From NCBI GenBank assembly GCA_905221605.1, contig CAJNDS010000049.1:126001-190000 (forward strand): a DNA stretch of 64,000 nucleotides, read 5' to 3'. This DNA comes from Symbiodinium natans. Taxonomy: Eukaryota; Sar; Dinophyceae; Suessiales; Symbiodiniaceae. Positions 22,003 through 32,187 of the stretch are shown piece after piece. The notes beneath the pieces are model-generated. The model searched no databases, had not been told where the DNA came from, and saw only the letters and a list, made by a program, of their open reading frames with translations. The first letter of the stretch is position 1, and each line of letters starts with the position of its first letter. The position numbers and the translations under genes were made by a program.

Positions 22003-22560
22003 GTTGATATGGTCCAAAAGATCCACGCACATAGAAGGTTCTTCTCCACACTCCGCACAGCCACGGTGCTGTTTACCAAAGCCCTGAAGCCTAAACTACT
22101 ACCAGGGTTTAGGGTTTAGGGTTTAGGGTTTAGGTTTTAGGGTTTAGGGTTTAGGGTTTAGGGTATGGGGTTTGGGGTTTGGTGTTTAGGGTTTAGGGTT
22201 TAGGGCTACTACCAGGTAGGCCCTTGGGACATTTATACTTTTCCCTTTATTGGGTTTAAGAGGATCATATTTAGGACTATTTTTGTCAGAGGGTCTTAAG
22301 GCCATCCTAGTAAAGACCCTGAGTACCCACAAGAGCCTTTGCCTTAAAACACTTAAGGCTCTTAATACCCTTAGCACCCTTCATACCCCTTAGTACCCGG
22401 TAATGCCCTTAGACCCTAAATCCTAAACCCTAAACCCTGACCCTAAAGCCTAAACCCTCGACCCTAAACCCAGTATAGGAGCCGCTGAGCCTGGGCCTTT
22501 TCAGCTCGGAGATGGATGCTGCAAAGGCGGGAAGAGACTTCTACGATTTGCTTCAGACTC
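22003..22560 (+). CDS. Unidentified gene, two exon-like stretches (partial)
   Basis: A stretch at about 22003-22080 reads VDMVQKIHAHRRFFSTLRTA. Another at about 22483-22560 reads GLFSSEMDAAKAGRDFYDLL, whose end resembles the first helix of a J-domain (RDFYDLL). Between them are TTTAGGG arrays and a family G repeat (22210). The J-domain hint rests on a few residues only, and no HPD motif is visible nearby. The two stretches need not belong together. Confidence 0.25.
22210..22300. repeat. Dispersed repeat, family G copy 2
   Basis: It shares GTAGGCCCTTGG, TTGGGTTTAAGAGGATCATATTTAGGA and a TATTTTTGTCAGAGGG core with 11932-12012. Confidence 0.55.
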
Positions 22561-22626
22561 CCCCCCCCCCACAAAAAAAGAGAGATACCAATCCCTCCAT
22601 TGTCCTCAGAATAAGGGAGATTTTTT

Positions 22627-22657
<31 letters not shown>

Positions 22658-23263
22658 TGGGGGTGTTCTTAAGTAATTCGTAGACCTGCGACACCTCCAG
22701 GGTTTAGGGCTCAGGGTTACTAGTAGGGCTTTTGAAGGCTTGCGGGTTAAGATATGTTAAGATTCAGATGTGGTTCTATAGGGCTTAGGGCCCTAAAGGC
22801 CTGTTGGATTTTAGGGGTTTCTGGTGCTACAGGCTTCATGTCAAGTGTTTTATATAGGGTTTAGGATCTCGGGATCGCAAGGGGTTTGGGTGTAGGGCAT
22901 AGGGCCAAGGGACAGCGGCTTAGAGGGCCGTAGGAGTTCAGGGTTTAGGGTTTAGGGTGAAAGGATCGTGTTTGGTTTTCTTGGGCTTTTGGGGATTTGA
23001 GGGCGTGTGGTTTGGAGCCTGACGGTTGTCGACCGAGTTTTTGCTTCGCCTCTTCGTGTGGGGGACTTCGTTGCTGACTTCTGCAGCAATTTAGAAGGTT
23101 GTTTGGGTGTGAAAGGTCCCATAACCTTTCGGAACTCTTTGGCCCAACTTACTTGAATTTCTGTCGCGGCGCCTCGTTTGCAGGGGAAGCTTTGTGCAAT
23201 GTCAGCTTGTTTGAACAACAACCTTGTCTTTTGAGAATGGTCTGTTGGCAGGCCAAGGGGTTA

Positions 23264-23476
23264 ATATAGGGGTCGGGAAAATTACTAGTAGTATTCCCTT
23301 ACGGTCCCTACATGATCATACTAGAATAGCTTGGGATGTTCCCCCTTATACTAACAGTCCTTGATAGGAATTATAGTACCCCCTATTATAATCCCCAGTA
23401 AGACTGTTAGTACAAGGGGGAACATCCCAAATAATGGCCCCAAATGCCCTATTCTAATTGTTAATGCCCCTGTATT
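23264..23476. repeat. Family D inverted repeat carrying a nested family B element
   Basis: The left half (ATATAGGGGTCGGGAAAATTAC, TATTCCCTTACGGTCCC) runs to about 23330. The right half (CCCCAAATGCCCTATTCTAATTG, TTAATGCCCCTGTATTA) resumes at about 23431. Between the halves lies a complete family B element (23331-23430). Confidence 0.75.
23331..23430. repeat. MITE-like inverted repeat, family B (full copy, nested)
   Basis: Arms GGGATGTTCCCCCTTATACT and its complement AGTACAAGGGGGAACATCCC surround AACAGTCCTTGATAGGAATT and a CCCCTATTATAATCCCC core. Confidence 0.85.
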
Positions 23477-23700
23477 AGACTGAACATGTCAGGGCTTTCT
23501 GACTTGGAAATCTGCTTGGAGACACATATTGACACATCGAAACTGCAGGTTCCCAATCGAAGCACATGCAATTTCTGCGTATCCTTGCCTTGAGGTGTTT
23601 TGGGGGTTTGGGGGCTTATGGTGGTGCACTTCTAGCTAGAGCCGGCAACCGCGGCTTTTTGGCAGAGAGTTACTTTCACTTTGAGGGCTGTAGAGGTTGA

Positions 23701-23755
23701 GGTAGTGGTAGTGGTAGTAGTGGTAGTAGTGGTTGTGGTAGTGGTAGTGGTAGTG

Positions 23756-23804
<49 letters not shown>

Positions 23805-23808
23805 GAGG
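23701..23808. repeat. (GTA/GTG)n microsatellite
   Basis: About 35 GTA/GTG triplets. Polyvaline and polythreonine frames across it are artefacts. Confidence 0.95.
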
Positions 23809-24404
23809 AGTAGGTGATTCGGGCGGGGTGGGAGGGGGAGGATGGCCAAACCCCAAACCCAAAAACAGGGTTTAGGGCAGGTTGAGGGATTTAGTGATCA
23901 GGGTGTAGATTGTTTTTTGCAATAATGTAGACAAGGACTCTAAAGAAGTGGTAGCCAAGTTTCTAAAGAAGTGCCTTGGTGATGCTTGACCTGCTGCACA
24001 TCCTCTGGAGGCTTACGACATGGGAGTGGTCGCCGTGAAGGCACTATAGCTTCTGGGTCGTTGGGTTTTAGGGTTTAGATTGTAGGGTTACTTGAGCCCA
24101 TAAGCCACAACCCCCTAAGCAAAGCTCGCCAGTCCTTCGCAATAGGACGTTGATTTGACGCGACAGCTTTCCTTCCTGCGCAGAAGCAACACAAGGGCTG
24201 GGTGAAATTGAAATAAGCGCTGAATATGCGAAGGTCGGGAGGAACATATCACATGAACAGAGACTAAGGACTCAAATGAGGGTGGACCCCGAACCCTTAC
24301 CATGGAAAGCAAGCCTTGTCTTAAAGCCCTGGAAGCCCAGCACCTGAACCCTAAACCCTGATCCCTAAACCCTCAACTCTCGACCCTCAACCCTAAGCCC
24401 AAGC

Positions 24405-25706
24405 CCTTAGACCCCTGCGCTTTGAACCAGGCGGCCGACAGCCCGGTCAACTTCCCCAGGAAGAAGTACAGCCCGCGCGACATCGCCCGGGCCCTGGTCG
24501 AAAGAAGCTCGAAGCCCAAGAGGTTGGGATGTCAGGTTTGGGGTTTAGAGTCTGGTGGTTAGGGGTTAGCGTTTAGGGTTTGGGGGTTAGGGTTTAGGTT
24601 GGGAATGTTTTTGCATTCGCCCTCAAAGATTGTCACACAATGGTCGGGAACTCTAGTGTTCACCAGGGTGCAGTGTTTCAATTCAAGTCTAGGGTTTGAG
24701 GTTGGTTTGGGGTTCAGGGTTTAAGGTTGGTTTGGGGTTTAGGGTTTAAGCTTGGTTCAGGGTTGAGGCTTTGGTTTAAGGGTCTTATGTTGCTTTGGTT
24801 CTTAGGGATGTTCAGGGTTGAAGGTTGGTATGGGGAGCCCTAAGCCCTCAACTCTAAACCCCCAAACCCTAAACACCCTGTTGACAAGTGGCTGCAGGAC
24901 CATGTTGCACAAGAGCTGGAGGACCTCTGGCGTCCCAGATATTCCGCAAGGTGGGTTTCGGGTTTAGGGTTCAGGGTTTCGGGAACAGGGTTCAGGGGCT
25001 TGTAAGGTTCAGGGCTGAGGGCTAAGCGGCCAAGGCCATGTGGGACTTGGGGGCTCTACATGACGTGGTGTTTAGGGTTCTTTACGTAACCCCTAACTAA
25101 ACCCTAAGCCCTCCAAGACCCTTAGCCTCCTTTGCCGTCTACTTTCGCTTGTGCTGCCACCAGGTTCATGGGAGTATACCGGACCTTCACCAGCAACAAG
25201 TGGCGGGCGGAAATTGAGGTGGGTGGGCGCCTTGCTTGTCACAGGCGTTGGGAGTGTTGAGGTTCCGGCAGGGATGTTGCCCCCTTGTACCAACAGCCCT
25301 TAAAAGGGGATTATAGTACACCCTATGATAATCTCTACTAAGGACCTTTAGTATAAGGGGGATCATCCCAAGGTTCAGGGTGTAGGGCGGTTTCGGGATT
25401 TAGGGGTCCAGGGCTCGCAGCTTAGAGTGCAGGACTCTGAATGCTTCGGGTTTTGGCCTAAACCCTAAACACTAAACCCTAAAACCCTAAACCCAAAGCC
25501 CTACAGTACTACAACTGTAGCTCGTTCCTCGAACTCCAACCGGCTTTAAGGTCTGGCACCAGCAGCTCCGATTTTGGGGAGAACCACGCTCAGTTGTAGG
25601 GTTTTGGGTTTTGGGTTTTGGGTTTTAGGGTTTAGGCCCCCCGTGCATGACAGATCTACGACACCAAGCAGTTTCTCGGAAGCTTCGATGACGAAGAGGA
25701 GGCAAG
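24405..25706 (+). CDS. Probable AP2/ERF-domain protein (partial, multi-exon)
   Basis: Two short exons together resemble one AP2 DNA-binding domain. 25164-25219, after CAG, reads FMGVYRTFTSNKWRAEIE, like the strand pair GVxxxxxxxKWxAEI. 25654-25706, after CAG, reads IYDTKQFLGSFDDEEEA, like the LGxFDTxEEAA strand and helix start. Upstream exon-like stretches are at about 24405-24530 (NFPRKKYSPRDIARALVE) and 24882-24952 (VDKWLQDHVAQELEDLW). AP2 proteins bind DNA or act in transcription in plants and apicomplexans and are abundant in dinoflagellates. A family B element sits in the intron that splits the domain. The rest of the AP2 helix was not found downstream. Confidence 0.45.
25271..25370. repeat. 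MITE-like inverted repeat, family B (AP2 intron)
   Basis: GGGATGTTGCCCCCTTGTAC and the complementary AGTATAAGGGGGATCATCCC arms enclose AACAGCCCTTAAAAGGGGATT and its partner. It is more diverged than the nested copy at 23331. Confidence 0.8.
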
Positions 25707-26031
25707 GTTCGGTTTTGAAGGTTGGAAAGAAAGGAGTAAGGACCATGCCGGATAGGCCTAGGAGTTGTATAGAGTATAGTCTTAAAGAATGCGTAAAACC
25801 ACAATCGGGCACATTCTGATGTAGCACGCCACGGTGCAGTCTACGAATATGCATAGGCGTTCCATGTCTTCGGAGACAATACAGTATGAAGTCCTGCATG
25901 TGCAGCTGTTCCAGCTTAACGCGCGTGCTGCGCAGCTTGCCTATCAGCTCTGTGGAGAGTCCATCCGAATCAGTGGGATGAAACCTCAACGCGGCCAAAG
26001 TCGGCCGCGGCAGTACAGCCCGCGAAGGCAT
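25546..26031 (-). CDS. Hypothetical ORF antisense to the AP2-like gene's 3' side
   Basis: The first ATG lies at 26031-26029. The frame reads PTLAALRFHPTDSDGLSTEL and then a Cys/His-containing segment (LYCLRRHGTPMHIRRLHRG). The last third runs into TTTAGGG-like sequence and is not credible protein. No family is recognised. It may be a non-coding shadow, a remnant, or a small gene whose true 3' end is earlier. Confidence 0.2.
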   Translation of the reverse strand: MPSRAVLPRPTLAALRFHPTDSDGLSTELIGKLRSTRVKLEQLHMQDFILYCLRRHGTPMHIRRLHRGVLHQNVPDCGFTHSLRLYSIQLLGLSGMVLTPFFPTFKTEPCLLFVIEASEKLLGVVDLSCTGGLNPKTQNPKPKTLQLSVVLPKIGAAGARP

Positions 26032-26153
26032 AGAGCCATACGAAGCACGAAACTGCACTATTTTGTTATACTAAGGAGTCTACAGCTTTATATCTTTCTA
26101 TAGAATGATGCAACTACTGCACTGCGCACTCGCTATTCCGAGCTCTGCGGCCG

Positions 26154-27067
26154 ATGGAGTTGCCTCAGGGTAGAGCCATGTCGCGGCCAGTGAGGGCGTT
26201 GCTTCTTGGGTACTTTTTCTGGCCCACAGGGAAAGCTGATGGCCCTTTGGTGACCACATCGCAGGTAATAACCACGCCTCCGAGCTTCGACTGGCTGCAG
26301 CAGGGCCAGTGCCCGAACAGTATGTTCGAGGTGCCATCACCTTACGGGGTGCAGAAGAATGAAGAGTGGGCATGTTGTAGCAACTGCCCGCTGAATAAGT
26401 GTTATGATGATTGTGGCTGCCTTTGCACGACAGCACAGAGATGCGAGCAGCTGGGGCGCAACCTTTGCCGACCGGGCCTCCCCTGTTATTGGGACGGCCA
26501 GCAGTGCGCTGCCGTCCAGAACCCGACGCCACTGCCCAGCACAGCCCGTGTAGTGGAGATTGGCAGCAGTGACACCTCGCCGAAGTGTCGCTGGGCAAAT
26601 CATAGACATACATGGTGCAGGTGCCATGACACCCACCCGGGCTTGTTTTCGCCCAGTAGAAGTACACCATGGTAAACCATGGCATACTGTACAGCAGACT
26701 GCACAGCGTACGATTATAGTGGTACTATAATAGGTATACCATAGATCTATAGAACTGTTTGCGGCAAAACAACCGAGGCGTCGATGTTTCAGAGTCCTTG
26801 GAGTGCCCAGTCTGCGCCGGGCACCGGGAGATGAGGCTCAACGGCCACCGGGCTGACTCGGCCTTCAGTATTTACACGGAAGGGCGCCGCGTCTGTGCCT
26901 CGAAGTCCTCGGGGAGTTGGATGATGTTCTTGGTTGTGGCATGCTATGAAATAGGCACCATGCCCGAAATCAATTGCTCCGGCTTCCAGGCAGCCGCGGT
27001 TTCCCGAACTGGGACAGCAACAGGACCATGCATGCTCCTCTTACTCCTTTTCCTGCTGGTCAGCTGA
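26154..27067 (+). CDS. Cysteine-rich secreted or surface-anchored protein, two exons
   Basis: The first part, 26154 to about 26660, starts at ATG. A second Met nine residues in (MSRPVRALLLGYFFWPTGKA) gives a better signal peptide. The mature part holds about sixteen cysteines, several adjacent or closely spaced (CCSNCPLNKCYDDCGCLC), which suggests a disulfide-rich extracellular fold. The second part, about 26765-27067, is in another frame after a roughly 100-base spacer with small palindromes (CCATGGTAAACCATGG). It contains CPVCAGHREMRLNGHRADS and ends in CMLLLLLFLLVS, a hydrophobic tail typical of GPI-anchored proteins. I infer one intron between the parts. No known family is recognised. Two separate genes remain possible. 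Confidence 0.4.
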
Positions 27068-27390
27068 GCCACTGGCATCTTTTTTTGTAAAAGGTATTGG
27101 AATAGGCAGGCCTCCGGAGAAACCGCTTGCTCAACCATCAAGGGGTTGCACCCACGCAACCATCTGGTAGCTCTCGTTGAAGCAGCCGCAGCCTCATCTC
27201 CTTGGTGGCCAACAGAAAGGGAAAGCTTGAAGGCTTGCGCATGGTCCGAGCTGGATGCGAGGCTCTTCACAATCAGGGTTTAGGGTTTAGGGTTTTAGGG
27301 TTTACGGTTTAGGCTTTTTAGGGTTCGGGTTTAGGGTTTTTTCGGGTTTAGGCTTTCACAAAGGCACGCTCAAGAGGCACAGAGGAAGCG

Positions 27391-28278
27391 TTGGGAGCTG
27401 TCCAGCAAATGCGAGATGTGCTTGCCGTCTTGCTTCAAACATGCAGGCTTCCTTGCACCGCAGCAGCCGCAGTTCGCTCCAGGAGTAATCCACTCTTTGT
27501 GCTGCACAAGCAACTTGTTGAGGACATGATGCCGGGTGTGATGAAAGAGGTGCGGAGTGATGCTGGTGAGATCTCCGAGCAAGATGCCATGACCATAGTG
27601 GCCATAGCGGGCAATCTTCCACTGGTCCATTCCGAACAAAGAGGCAAGCTCTGCGACCAGACGAGCTACTGACAGTTCATCCAGGAGCCTTTGACCAAGC
27701 TGTGTGTGTTCGCAATCCCAAGCACGGAAGCCCAGCAGTGCATTTCGCGCTACTCACCCGTGGTTGAAATGGGCGCCAGCAGCGGCTATTGGGCTGCACA
27801 CCTGACAATGTTCGGCTGCGATGTCATAGCCTACGACATCCGACCTCCAGCCAGTGAGCTTTCAAACCCCTTCTTTTGCGAATCGTTCGCCGATGTCAAG
27901 CAGGGTGAGCCAGATATTCTTTCAAAGCACGAGGACCGCGCCTTGCTGCTGGTGTGGCCATATTCACCCGAGCAGGGCAATGATCACTGGGATGCCAAAT
28001 GCATGAAGCATTTTCGCGGAAGAACTGTGATATATGTTGGTGAGTGGGAGGGACAGACCAACCAAACAGAGAAGTTTGGTTTGACATCCTCCAGCACTGG
28101 CACTTTCCAGCAGAAGCTGGCAACTAGCTTCACGTGCATTGAACGTCTGAGGCTTCCACAGTGGCTTTCATGTGCGACCATCTCACTGTCTGCATGCGCA
28201 AATCTTGATATCTTTCTGCAGTACAAAGATTCCGTGTTTGCACAGAGCTTGTGTTTCGGGAGGGGGGGACGGGGCTAG
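27391..28278 (+). CDS. SAM-dependent methyltransferase-like protein with in-frame TGA
   Basis: The C-terminal part (27691-28278) has a class I methyltransferase motif I, VVEMGASSGYWAAHL, followed by a beta-2 end VIAYDI. It continues with LLLVWPYSPE and a strand-like VIYVGEWEG. This resembles bacterial and protist methyltransferase-like proteins with an EMGAGxGYWA signature and a P-P-x-Y/WP region. The upstream part (27391-27672) is helical (VEDMMPGVMKEVRSDAGE) and ends at TGA 27670-27672, after which the same frame stays open into the motif I part. The likeliest explanation is an intron that removes the TGA, for example between 27619 (a GTCCATT donor) and the CAG at about 27687. Recoding or a disabled gene cannot be excluded. 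The true start is uncertain. TTTAGGG repeats lie immediately upstream. Confidence 0.55.
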
Positions 28279-28824
28279 CGAGAATTAGCTTTTTGCTCTG
28301 ATCGAAGCAGCTTTTTAAGGGGGCTCCATTGCCCTGGGGGGTACAGGAGTTTAGGGTTTCAGGGTTTACAAGAGCCCCCTAAACCCTCAACCCTAAACCC
28401 TACGCCCTACAACTCCCTAAGCCCGGACCCCTGAAGTGTAAAAGCCTTTGGTATGGAGGCTGCTCGTGCGGTGGATGCGGCCATCCGCAGCACAGGTGCC
28501 GAGAGGGCCGCTCAACTGGGTTTAAAGAAGCTTAGGGCAATTTAGGGTTTAGGGCTTAGGGCTTAGGGTTTAGGGTTTAGGGTTTAGGGTTCAGGGTTCA
28601 GGGTTCAGGGTTTAGGTCTTGGGGCACGTTGAGCCTTCTCGGGGCTTGGGCTGTTTTGACAAATAACTTGGGACATGCAGAATTACACATACAATTTCTA
28701 TTTATCTGAATCTTGTGTTGAGGGTTTAGGGTTTAGCGCAGCCTTGATGCCAAACATCAGCAGACGGGGTTCGGGCTTAGGGTTTACTTAGCAGGTAACC
28801 TTTAACCTTTTTGGGGTAATATAA

Positions 28825-28924
28825 NNNNNNNNNNNNNNNNNNNNNNNNNNNNNNNNNNNNNNNNNNNNNNNNNNNNNNNNNNNNNNNNNNNNNNNNNNNN
28901 NNNNNNNNNNNNNNNNNNNNNNNN
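28825..28924. other. Assembly gap (100 N)
   Basis: Exactly 100 N, the usual placeholder for a scaffold join of unknown size. A (GGGAGA)n tract abuts it on the right, which probably caused the break. Confidence 0.98.
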
Positions 28925-28994
28925 GAGGAGAGGGAGAGGGAGAGGGAGAGGGAGAGGGAGAGGGAGAGGGAGAGGGAGAGGGAGAGGGAGAGGG
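28925..28994. repeat. (GGGAGA)n tandem repeat
   Basis: About eleven GAGAGG hexamers adjoining the gap; the full array length is unknown. Confidence 0.95.
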
Positions 28995-29385
28995 ACATAA
29001 CCACGCTCAGAGACCCTACAACCGCAGTCCGCGAACTCACACATTGCAAGCATCGTCAGCAACTAGCGATTTCCGATGCCCTTCTGCCGTGATTGGGGCT
29101 CCTGGGGATGGCCTTCATGCATCATCTGGGTTTGGCATCTGCCTGAGCCCTGAAACTCTACGTGCCAAGCCCGAACACCCTCAGCCCAATTCTGCCCCCC
29201 TGAGCCAAGTTGACGCGATAAACCCTTCAACCACCTCCACCCTGAAACCACGAGGCTACGTGGCTCTCCAGCTTGTCGGTGTCATCCCGGCTCGTGGCCG
29301 AAGTTATGAGTTCAGGGTTTCAGGGCATCCTCAACCTCGAAAAGCTACAAGCCATAGAGAGCGCCAGATTGTCAATACGGGCTTG

Positions 29386-29460
29386 TGAGTTTGTGAGCCG
29401 GTGAGCCTGTGAGCCCGTGGGCCTGTGAGCCCGTTGGCCCTTGAGTCCGTAGGCCGTGAG
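29386..29460. repeat. (GTGAGCC) degenerate tandem repeat
   Basis: Repeated GTGAGCC/GTGGGCC/GTTGGCC units, about eight copies. Confidence 0.7.
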
Positions 29461-31545
29461 CCTATGTCGTTGGATTGGAGTTACCTCGAAAGGTCTAGGG
29501 TCGCTGGGGCCTGGTATGAAACACGAATCAGTGAACCCCGAACCCGAAACTCGCCTAAGCCCTAAACCTTAAGCCCTGCAACCTTGAAAGGTAATCCAAG
29601 CCCTTGGGCTTTCGATTTGCATTCAGTCCCTGAACGCAAGCGCACGCTTGTGGTCGCACCCTGAGTCCTGAGCACCAGAAGCTCTCAATCCTGCTGTGCA
29701 TGCTTTGAGTTCAGTTGATGTACATGCTACATTGCGCTCATGACGTATAGGTTGTCGGGTTTCTAGCAGTCATGGTCGGAAGTAGATCTGATAATCGCAA
29801 TATCAACGACATCAGTACCAAGAATCAGGGTGATTGCAAAAGGCCAAACCTTAAGAGCTCGAAGCCCCGTGTGACCCTTCATCGCACGCCAGCAAGCGAG
29901 CGAAGACCTGGAAGCACTGCACGTGGAGGGCGCAGCGGCCACCAAGGCTCTCGAACCTCAGGAGTTTGGGGTGTCGGGTTTCGGTTTAGGACTGGGTTCA
30001 GGGTGTAGGTCTTGGGCTTAGAGTTTGGAGCTGTTGTGGGCCGCGGCTGACGTGAGAGTTTTTTTGGTGCGGGACGTCGAAAAAGTGAAGGTGTTGGCTC
30101 ATGGCATCTGCTGCTTAGAGCCGTAGTCGAATTTATTACCATGAACCTTTGAAGTTGTTGGGTTGTACATTCTCATATAGTCACAAACTGCAACCCTTAA
30201 CCGATGCGCGCGGGCTCCACCACTTTCGTTGCTGCCCAGATCTGTGAGACGTTGCTGGACTTCGATGGCTGCAGTCTCAGAAGAGTGGATCGCAATCTCC
30301 AGGCAACTTATTCGGGTTCGGGGTTAGGGGGTAAACAAAGGTGTTGTTAAGGGTTAGGACTATAGGAAAGCTGCCGCAGCCATGGCAGCCGTGGCAGAGC
30401 AACAGGAATGCCTTCGCGGAATCGGAGCGTTTGGAGGGGAATTCCTATTCGGATTCTTCTTGATCGGAATCATCTGATGAATCGTCCGACTACGAAAGGA
30501 AGCAGGTCAGACGAAAGACCAAAAAGGAGTCAAAAAGCTATGCTGTCTTCTAAGGCAAGATCCAAAAAGGGTATCCCATGTTCGTCATATGCTATCTGTC
30601 GGTTGATGTAGATGACAGGAAGGAAACACTGTTCTGAAGTAGTTTATTCGAACTCTTAACAAGTGTTAATACTTCTCCTGGTGAGCCTTGCTTCCCCTTA
30701 ACGTCCGTTAACGTCCCGAAACACCCCTGAGCGGTTGCCATGTTAGGCCGCATCACAAAGTCCCGACACGCAGCAACCGCTCCCAGGAAGTCAGGCCGGG
30801 CTCCTGGGCTCCTTGCGCCTGGATGCCGTCTCTGAGGCCTTGCAGGCCCCCAGAAGGTTTGGATTAGGGGTTTTGGGGCGCTAGGGATCGCTGCAGCTAC
30901 GAAGCAGCTCTTCGGACCGTTCCCGGTGCAGTTACGAGGTACGCCTTTGAGACAAAACATCACACACAGACATGATAGATTCTATCTGATAGATATCTAT
31001 ATACTCCTCTTCGCCGGGTGAAACAGGACCTTATTCAGGAGCCTCAACCGCAAGCCCTGCTCTTGTTCACCCCCCGATGCCGCCTGCAGGGGCACCTGAA
31101 GTCCACGGGCGCCTCGCCCGATGATCTTTGGGAAGACCTTTCGCAAGGCCAGGGGATGAGTTTAGGGTTTGGCGTTTGGGGTTGAGGGTTGAGGGTTTAG
31201 GGTTTAGGGTTTGGGGTTTAGAGTCGGTAGGTCGGTGGGGGGGCGTGTTTGGGGGCATGTTCTGCGAATCCGTTGAGCAAGGAAGTCCTATATGAGCCTT
31301 CAACCTCAACCCAAAACCCTAGTCTGCAATCCCTCCAAAGCAGAAGATGCTGAGTCCCGAGTTTAAGTTTAGGCATCAACCCTCAGCTTGGCTGGTAGGG
31401 AAGGAGGGAGCCAGGTGTACAATGTGGAACCCCTTTTCGGGTACATATAGGGAGGATGTGGGGCCTCGTTCCCTCCTTCTTACAGAGAGCCAGTAGGCAA
31501 ACTCCAGAAACTCAAAACCCTAAACCCTAAACCCCAAACCCTAAA

Positions 31546-31550
31546 CCCGA
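31546..31550. other. Target-site duplication, left copy (CCCGA)
   Basis: The five bases before the left LTR equal the five bases after the right LTR (40381-40385). The duplicated site lies within CCCTAAA-type sequence on both sides. Confidence 0.85.
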
Positions 31551-31836
31551 TACGGGGGCAACCGAAAGGGGAAAAGGAAAGGTCTCAACCCTCAACAGTC
31601 GCCAATATGGATTCCCCAGAAAGAACCAGAAAACAGACAAACCCCCAGGGCTACGATACCGAAACACCAAGAGGGAAAGGGAAGGACTCCTACTTCCAAA
31701 CCCCAACCCCAGGCGCTCTACCTTTTCAACTGCTAGTGGATGGGTCCAGGCCATCCTTGAGCCAAGGACCACCGGGCACATTGACCCTTTTCTTTAACCT
31801 TCCATTCAATTCCTGAATACAACCTGCAGCTCCGCA
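31551..31836 (-). repeat. 3' LTR
   Basis: 286 bp, apparently identical to 40095-40380. On the element strand it starts TGCGGAGCTGCAGG and ends TGCCCCCGTA, so TG...TA rather than TG...CA. A 69-codon frame on the + strand (31607-31816) is identical in both LTRs but is probably not a gene. LTR promoter and polyadenylation signals were not recognised. Confidence 0.9.
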
Positions 31837-31846
31837 CTCCCCCTGT
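31837..31846 (-). promoter_or_regulatory. Polypurine tract of the LTR element
   Basis: On the element strand ACAGGGGGAG lies directly before the TG of the 3' LTR, the position where plus-strand DNA synthesis is primed in LTR retrotransposons. Confidence 0.75.
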
Positions 31847-31866
31847 CCTAGGATTTTCCTAGGACA
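31844..31866. repeat. Perfect hairpin next to the polypurine tract
   Basis: TGTCCTAGGA and TCCTAGGACA form a ten-base perfect stem around a TTT loop, overlapping the 5' edge of the purine tract. It may be an RNA stem near the transcript's 3' end; function unknown. Confidence 0.8.
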
Positions 31867-32187
31867 TTAACTGGAGGTGCAGATTTTCGGCCAAAAGCTG
31901 CCATTACGGCAACAGCCAGCTGCTTGGAATGCATCTTATGGTTTAACGTCTTCCAGGACGAATGAATTATATCACTTCTTCGAAGACCTTTTCAGCCTTC
32001 TTCACCACGAACCGCGGTCTTCACTACCCTAAAGGCTATAAACTCTCTACTATCAGGGATTTCCATACCCTTAACAGTAAACCCGACTCCTTTTTCCTTG
32101 ACTCATTGGTCTTTCCTCCAACCATTCTGCAAATTGTCACCAACTCCAGGAAAAGGAACTAACGCGCGTCCCATCTTTGAAAACCAG

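Larger units (their letters stand above)
28452..31162 (+). other. Exon-like scraps upstream of the LTR element
   Basis: Short coding-like stretches on the + strand: about 28452-28520 (MEAARAVDAAIRSTGAERAAQ), 29876-29955 (FIARQQASEDLEALHVEGA), 30222-30280 (FVAAQICETLLDFDGCS) and 31085-31155 (LKSTGASPDDLWEDLSQG). All are helical and Ala/Glu-rich, like the coiled-coil exons after 40.4 kb, so they may be 5' exons of the same large gene. A Ser/Asp-rich then Lys-rich stretch at 30445-30553 also looks protein-like but has an in-frame TGA. I could not prove a continuous transcript across the N gap or the LTR element. Confidence 0.3.

Noticed and set aside
23632-23875. Polyvaline and polythreonine frames
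   Set aside because: Both strands of the (GTA/GTG)n microsatellite.
31607-31816. 69-codon + strand frame repeated exactly at 40151-40360
   Set aside because: It is identical only because it lies in the two LTRs; it is antisense to the element and lacks supporting features.
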